Below the pieces are notes generated by a model, which had not been told where the DNA came from, searched no databases, and was given only the letters and a program-made list of their open reading frames with translations. DNA of 8,315 nt from Legionella genomosp. 1 (GTDB lineage Bacteria > Pseudomonadota > Gammaproteobacteria > Legionellales > Legionellaceae): the NCBI GenBank assembly GCA_945901145.1, contig CAMDJY010000056.1, positions 1 to 8,315 on the forward strand. Reading direction: 5' to 3'. The translations under genes and the position numbers were made by a program. This document shows, in pieces, positions 5,803-8,315 of the stretch (the stretch's first letter is position 1; every line of letters begins with the position of its first letter).

Positions 5803-7339
5803 GGGGTTCCTCATATGACAAAAGATTATGACCGGTCATTTCGTCAGGCTTGGGAATGTTTAATAAGTTGAGGAGAGTGGGGGCGATATCAATTAAACAA
5901 CCTGTTGATGTATTGAATTTCCATTTTACGTCACTGACACAAATCAAGGGGACCGGTTCGCTGGTGTGCGCAGTGTGGGGTTGGCAGGTCTTGTCATCAA
6001 ACATGGCTTCTGCATTGCCATGATCTGCTGTAATGAGTAAAGTGCCGTTGACTTGTTTTAAAGTCTCACCGACTGTATGCATCATTTGATCTAAATATTC
6101 AATGGCTTTAACCGTTGCCTGGAAATTGCCTGTGTGTCCAACCATGTCGGCATTTGCATAATTACAAATAATCACATCATACTGACGGTTTGTAATCGCT
6201 TTCAATAGTTCATCTGTGAGTGCTTCAGCACTCATTTCGGGTTTCAGATCATAGGTTGCAATGTGTGGAGAGGGAATGAGTATTCGTGTTTCGTTGATGA
6301 ATTTTTGTTCTGATCCGCCATTAAAGAAAAAGGTAACATGTGCATATTTTTCTGTTTCAGCAATCCGTAATTGACTTAATCCTTGCTCAGCTAATACTTC
6401 ACCTAGAGTATTGTGAAGCTTCACAGGGGGAAATATGCACTCGGTATTTAGATGTGCTGCATAGTGTGTCATGCTGATAAAACGGATGAGTTCAGGTTTT
6501 GATTGTCGTTGAAACCCCGTAAATTCAGAGCTTATCAATGCTTCAGTCAGTTGACGGGCTCGATCTTTGCGAAAATTAAAGAAAAATACTGCGTCTCCAG
6601 ATTCAATGATTGAGCCTTTGCCAATTCGTGTCGGTGGGACGAATTCGTCATAAACATTTTTTTTATAATAACTGGCTAATGCTTCTGTCGCTGTGTTTGC
6701 TTGGTTGTCGTATGTATGTTCTGTCAGGACGCGATAGACTTGCTCGATACGTGACCAACGCTTATCTCGATCCATGGCAAAGTAACGCCCACTAATCGAA
6801 GCAATATGGGCAATTGGATGCTCTATTAAATATTTTTCTAAGCGTGCTAAGCTTTGCATGGCACTTTGCGGGGGAGTATCACGCCCATCTAAAAACAGAT
6901 GTAGTGCGATATTAGAAAATTTCCGGGCAACACATACTTCAAGCAATGCAAAAAGATGATCTTCATGACTGTGCACCCCTCCAGAAGAAAGTAATCCCAT
7001 GATGTGGAGTGTTTTTTGACTTTTCTTGAGCAAAGCCAAGGTATTTAGTAAAGCTGGATTGCAGGCAAATTCGCCTTGAGCGATTGATTGATTAATGCGT
7101 GTTAAATCTTGAAGAATAATGCGCCCGGCGCCAATATGCATATGGCCTACTTCCGAGTTCCCCATTTGGTTATTGGGTAAACCAACCGTTTGTCCTGAGG
7201 CATTAAGTAGAATATGAGGACAGGTTGCCCACCAAGAATCCCACTGAGGGGTATGTGCGGCGGCAATCGCGTTATGTGTTTGTTCTTTGCGATAACCCCA
7301 TCCATCAAGGATCATCAATACTAAAGGATTTCTTGACAT
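5795..7339 (-). CDS. gpmI: 2,3-bisphosphoglycerate-independent phosphoglycerate mutase
   Basis: This cytoplasmic enzyme interconverts 3- and 2-phosphoglycerate in glycolysis, using two manganese ions and a phosphoserine intermediate. The 514 residues match the usual length. Seen are LDGWG with metal ligand Asp12, GNSEVGHMHIGAGR with nucleophile Ser62, GGVHSH with His123, LDGRDTPP (Asp151 and Asp154), ISGRYFAMDRD with Arg185 and Arg191, NFRKDRAR (255-262), NADMVGH (Asp398, His402), TADHGN (Asp439, His440) and AHTSEPVP (His458). All catalytic and metal ligands are present. The ATG at 7339 has only a weak GAGA ribosome site about 6 bases upstream. It is the first gene of gpmI-envC-ctpA, an order known from other gammaproteobacteria, and is divergent from uppS. 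Confidence 0.97.
   Translation of the reverse strand: MSRNPLVLMILDGWGYRKEQTHNAIAAAHTPQWDSWWATCPHILLNASGQTVGLPNNQMGNSEVGHMHIGAGRIILQDLTRINQSIAQGEFACNPALLNTLALLKKSQKTLHIMGLLSSGGVHSHEDHLFALLEVCVARKFSNIALHLFLDGRDTPPQSAMQSLARLEKYLIEHPIAHIASISGRYFAMDRDKRWSRIEQVYRVLTEHTYDNQANTATEALASYYKKNVYDEFVPPTRIGKGSIIESGDAVFFFNFRKDRARQLTEALISSEFTGFQRQSKPELIRFISMTHYAAHLNTECIFPPVKLHNTLGEVLAEQGLSQLRIAETEKYAHVTFFFNGGSEQKFINETRILIPSPHIATYDLKPEMSAEALTDELLKAITNRQYDVIICNYANADMVGHTGNFQATVKAIEYLDQMMHTVGETLKQVNGTLLITADHGNAEAMFDDKTCQPHTAHTSEPVPLICVSDVKWKFNTSTGCLIDIAPTLLNLLNIPKPDEMTGHNLLSYEEPHE
6412..6425. repeat. 14-base perfect palindrome inside gpmI
   Basis: TGTGAAGCTTCACA reads the same on both strands. It encodes an ordinary stretch of GpmI near residue 308 and is probably a chance result of coding sequence. 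Confidence 0.35.
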
Positions 7340-7362
7340 GATTTCTCTTAAACTTTTGTGAT
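7333..7362 (+). promoter_or_regulatory. candidate promoter for uppS-cdsA
   Basis: A perfect TTGACA (7333-7338), partly inside the gpmI start region, is followed after 18 bases by TGTGAT (7357-7362, 4 of 6 matches). The start near 7369 would leave about 39 bases before uppS. Confidence 0.3.
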
Positions 7363-7373
7363 AAAGAGGTTAG

Positions 7374-7402
7374 ACTATAGGCCATTTTGGTTGAAGGATG
7401 AA
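7374..7402 (-). promoter_or_regulatory. weak candidate promoter for gpmI-envC-ctpA
   Basis: On the minus strand TATAGT (7379-7374, 5 of 6 matches) lies 17 bases from TTCATC (7402-7397, 3 of 6). It is the best site seen in the 68-base gap and would give a leader of about 28 bases. Confidence 0.3.
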
Positions 7403-7407
7403 GTAGC

Positions 7408-8142
7408 TTGGATCAAAAAGTACCGCAACATATAGCAATCGTGATGGATGGTAACGGCCGTTGGGCTGCAGAGCAAGGCTTACCACGGGTTGAGGGACAT
7501 CGGATGGGTGTTGAATCGATCCGTCGGGTTGTCGATGAGTGTTTATTGCATCAAATTCCTTTTTTAAGTTTATTTGCTTTCAGCAGTGAAAATTGGGCCC
7601 GACCCAAGGATGAGGTTGATTACCTTATGGCGCTTTTTGTCGAGTCTATTGAACAAGAAATGGCTTTGTTATTAGAAAAAGGCGTGCGTATGTGTTTTAC
7701 TGGGGATCGTTCTCGTCTTTCAGAAATCTTAATTGCTTGTATGCAATCTATTGAGTCATTAACAGCCCATAATAATAAGCTCGTGATGAATATTGTTTTT
7801 AATTATGGTGGACGTTGGGATATTGTGCAGGCAGCTCGTACTGTGGCTATGCAAGTTTCTCAGGGTGAATTAGCACCTGAAGATATTGATGAACATTTAT
7901 TTTCTACTCTGTTGGATACCCGTGATATCCCTGATCCAGATTTATTCATTCGGACCAGTGGTGAGTTACGAATTAGTAATTTTTTTCTTTGGCAGCTTGC
8001 ATATAGTGAATTATATTTTTGTGATTTATTTTGGCCAGATTTTTCAAAAGAAGCGTTTCAAGAAGCCTTGTCCTGTTTTGCGATGCGTAGGCGTCGCTTT
8101 GGCAAAACTGGCGTGCAAATGAGTGAGTGTATTGATGTTTAA
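7408..8142 (+). CDS. uppS: undecaprenyl diphosphate synthase (di-trans,poly-cis), TTG start
   Basis: UppS condenses isopentenyl diphosphate onto farnesyl diphosphate to make the C55 lipid carrier for cell-wall synthesis. The 244-residue product shows HIAIVMDGNGRWA with catalytic Asp14, GHRMG, FAFSSENWARP, NYGGRWDIVQAAR, IRTSGELRISNFFLWQ and the C-terminal YFCDLFWPDF and RRRRFG, all diagnostic. TTG 7408 is the likely start: AAGGA (7394-7398) lies 9 bases upstream, and the first in-frame ATG is Met13 inside the active-site motif. An ATG at 7398 meets a stop after two codons. The gene overlaps cdsA by 8 bases (ATGTTTAA). In many gammaproteobacteria frr or dxr precedes uppS; here the neighbour is divergent gpmI. 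Confidence 0.96.
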   Translation: MDQKVPQHIAIVMDGNGRWAAEQGLPRVEGHRMGVESIRRVVDECLLHQIPFLSLFAFSSENWARPKDEVDYLMALFVESIEQEMALLLEKGVRMCFTGDRSRLSEILIACMQSIESLTAHNNKLVMNIVFNYGGRWDIVQAARTVAMQVSQGELAPEDIDEHLFSTLLDTRDIPDPDLFIRTSGELRISNFFLWQLAYSELYFCDLFWPDFSKEAFQEALSCFAMRRRRFGKTGVQMSECIDV

Positions 8143-8315
8143 ACAAAGATTATTGACGGCTCTCATATTAATTCCATTGGTATTATTGACTATCAAACAA
8201 GCGAATCCGTGGATATTAGCTGAGTTTATGGCGATTATTTTGGCTATTGCTGCAAAAGAATGGTTCGCGCTTATTCCTTTAAAACAAATGTTATATAAAA
8301 TTCTTTTTTCGATTT
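8135..8315 (+). CDS. cdsA: phosphatidate cytidylyltransferase, N-terminal part (cut by right edge)
   Basis: CdsA makes CDP-diacylglycerol, the precursor of the cell's phospholipids, in the inner membrane. Sixty codons are visible. MFKQRLLTALILIPLVLLTI matches the typical CdsA start (MLKQRxxTALxLxPxVL), with a first membrane helix at about 7-20 and a second at about 27-40, ending AAKEWFAL, similar to the family's AAWEW. The ATG overlaps the uppS stop by 8 bases, and GAGTGAG ends 7 bases before it. The uppS-cdsA pair is widely conserved and supports the call. The catalytic C-terminal signature lies beyond the window. Confidence 0.88.
   Translation, partial: MFKQRLLTALILIPLVLLTIKQANPWILAEFMAIILAIAAKEWFALIPLKQMLYKILFSI

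Noticed and set aside
5803..5814. envC start at ATG 5814
   Set aside because: No ribosome site lies before it, while GAGG is well placed for ATG 5802.
7886..8122. Hydrophobic 78-codon open frame inside uppS
   Set aside because: It is the +1 frame of conserved uppS sequence; the hydrophobicity comes from T-rich codons.
1..8315. CRISPR array, insertion sequence, tRNA, integrase or toxin-antitoxin pair
   Set aside because: No repeat-spacer pattern, transposase, tRNA-like fold or target-site duplication was seen; the genes are mostly core functions.

Overview
The window is AT-leaning, densely packed bacterial DNA with nine protein genes, no RNA genes and no recognisable mobile element. The proteins look gammaproteobacterial. 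HslV begins with a short extension before the catalytic Thr, resembling the Legionella/Coxiella form (recalled, not searched). The order gpmI-envC-ctpA is a familiar gammaproteobacterial arrangement, and the outer-membrane barrel with its small Cys-rich partner also has a Legionellales feel. I infer a Legionellales-like gammaproteobacterium, with moderate confidence.

Layout from left to right. (1) Positions 1-224, minus strand: the N-terminal 74 codons of an AAA_14/DUF4143-type ATPase that runs off the left edge. (2) Positions 225-364: a divergent control region. It has face-to-face sigma70-like -10 boxes in a perfect inverted repeat, followed by a very good sigma32-type heat-shock promoter for hslVU. 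(3) Positions 365-2258, plus strand: hslV and hslU, the HslVU (ClpYQ) protease. hslV most likely starts at a TTG codon. (4) Positions 2246-3221, minus strand: a two-gene unit encoding a small secreted protein with ten cysteines and, overlapping it by 8 bases, an outer-membrane beta-barrel protein. Its end overlaps the end of hslU by 13 bases. It is preceded by a candidate promoter and a leader with two mutually exclusive inverted repeats. (5) Positions 3303-7339, minus strand: gpmI, envC and ctpA, a compact operon linking a glycolytic phosphoglycerate mutase to a peptidoglycan amidase activator and a periplasmic processing protease. (6) Positions 7408-8315, plus strand: uppS (TTG start) and the first 60 codons of cdsA, the start of an envelope lipid operon.

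Together the genes cover cytoplasmic proteolysis under heat stress (HslVU) and cell-envelope construction and remodelling (EnvC, CtpA, UppS, CdsA and the barrel protein). The least ordinary part is the Cys-rich/barrel pair with its structured leader. Two recurring habits stand out: frequent TTG or GTG starts, and four gene junctions where an 8-base overlap of the form (A/G)TGNNTAA joins stop and start.
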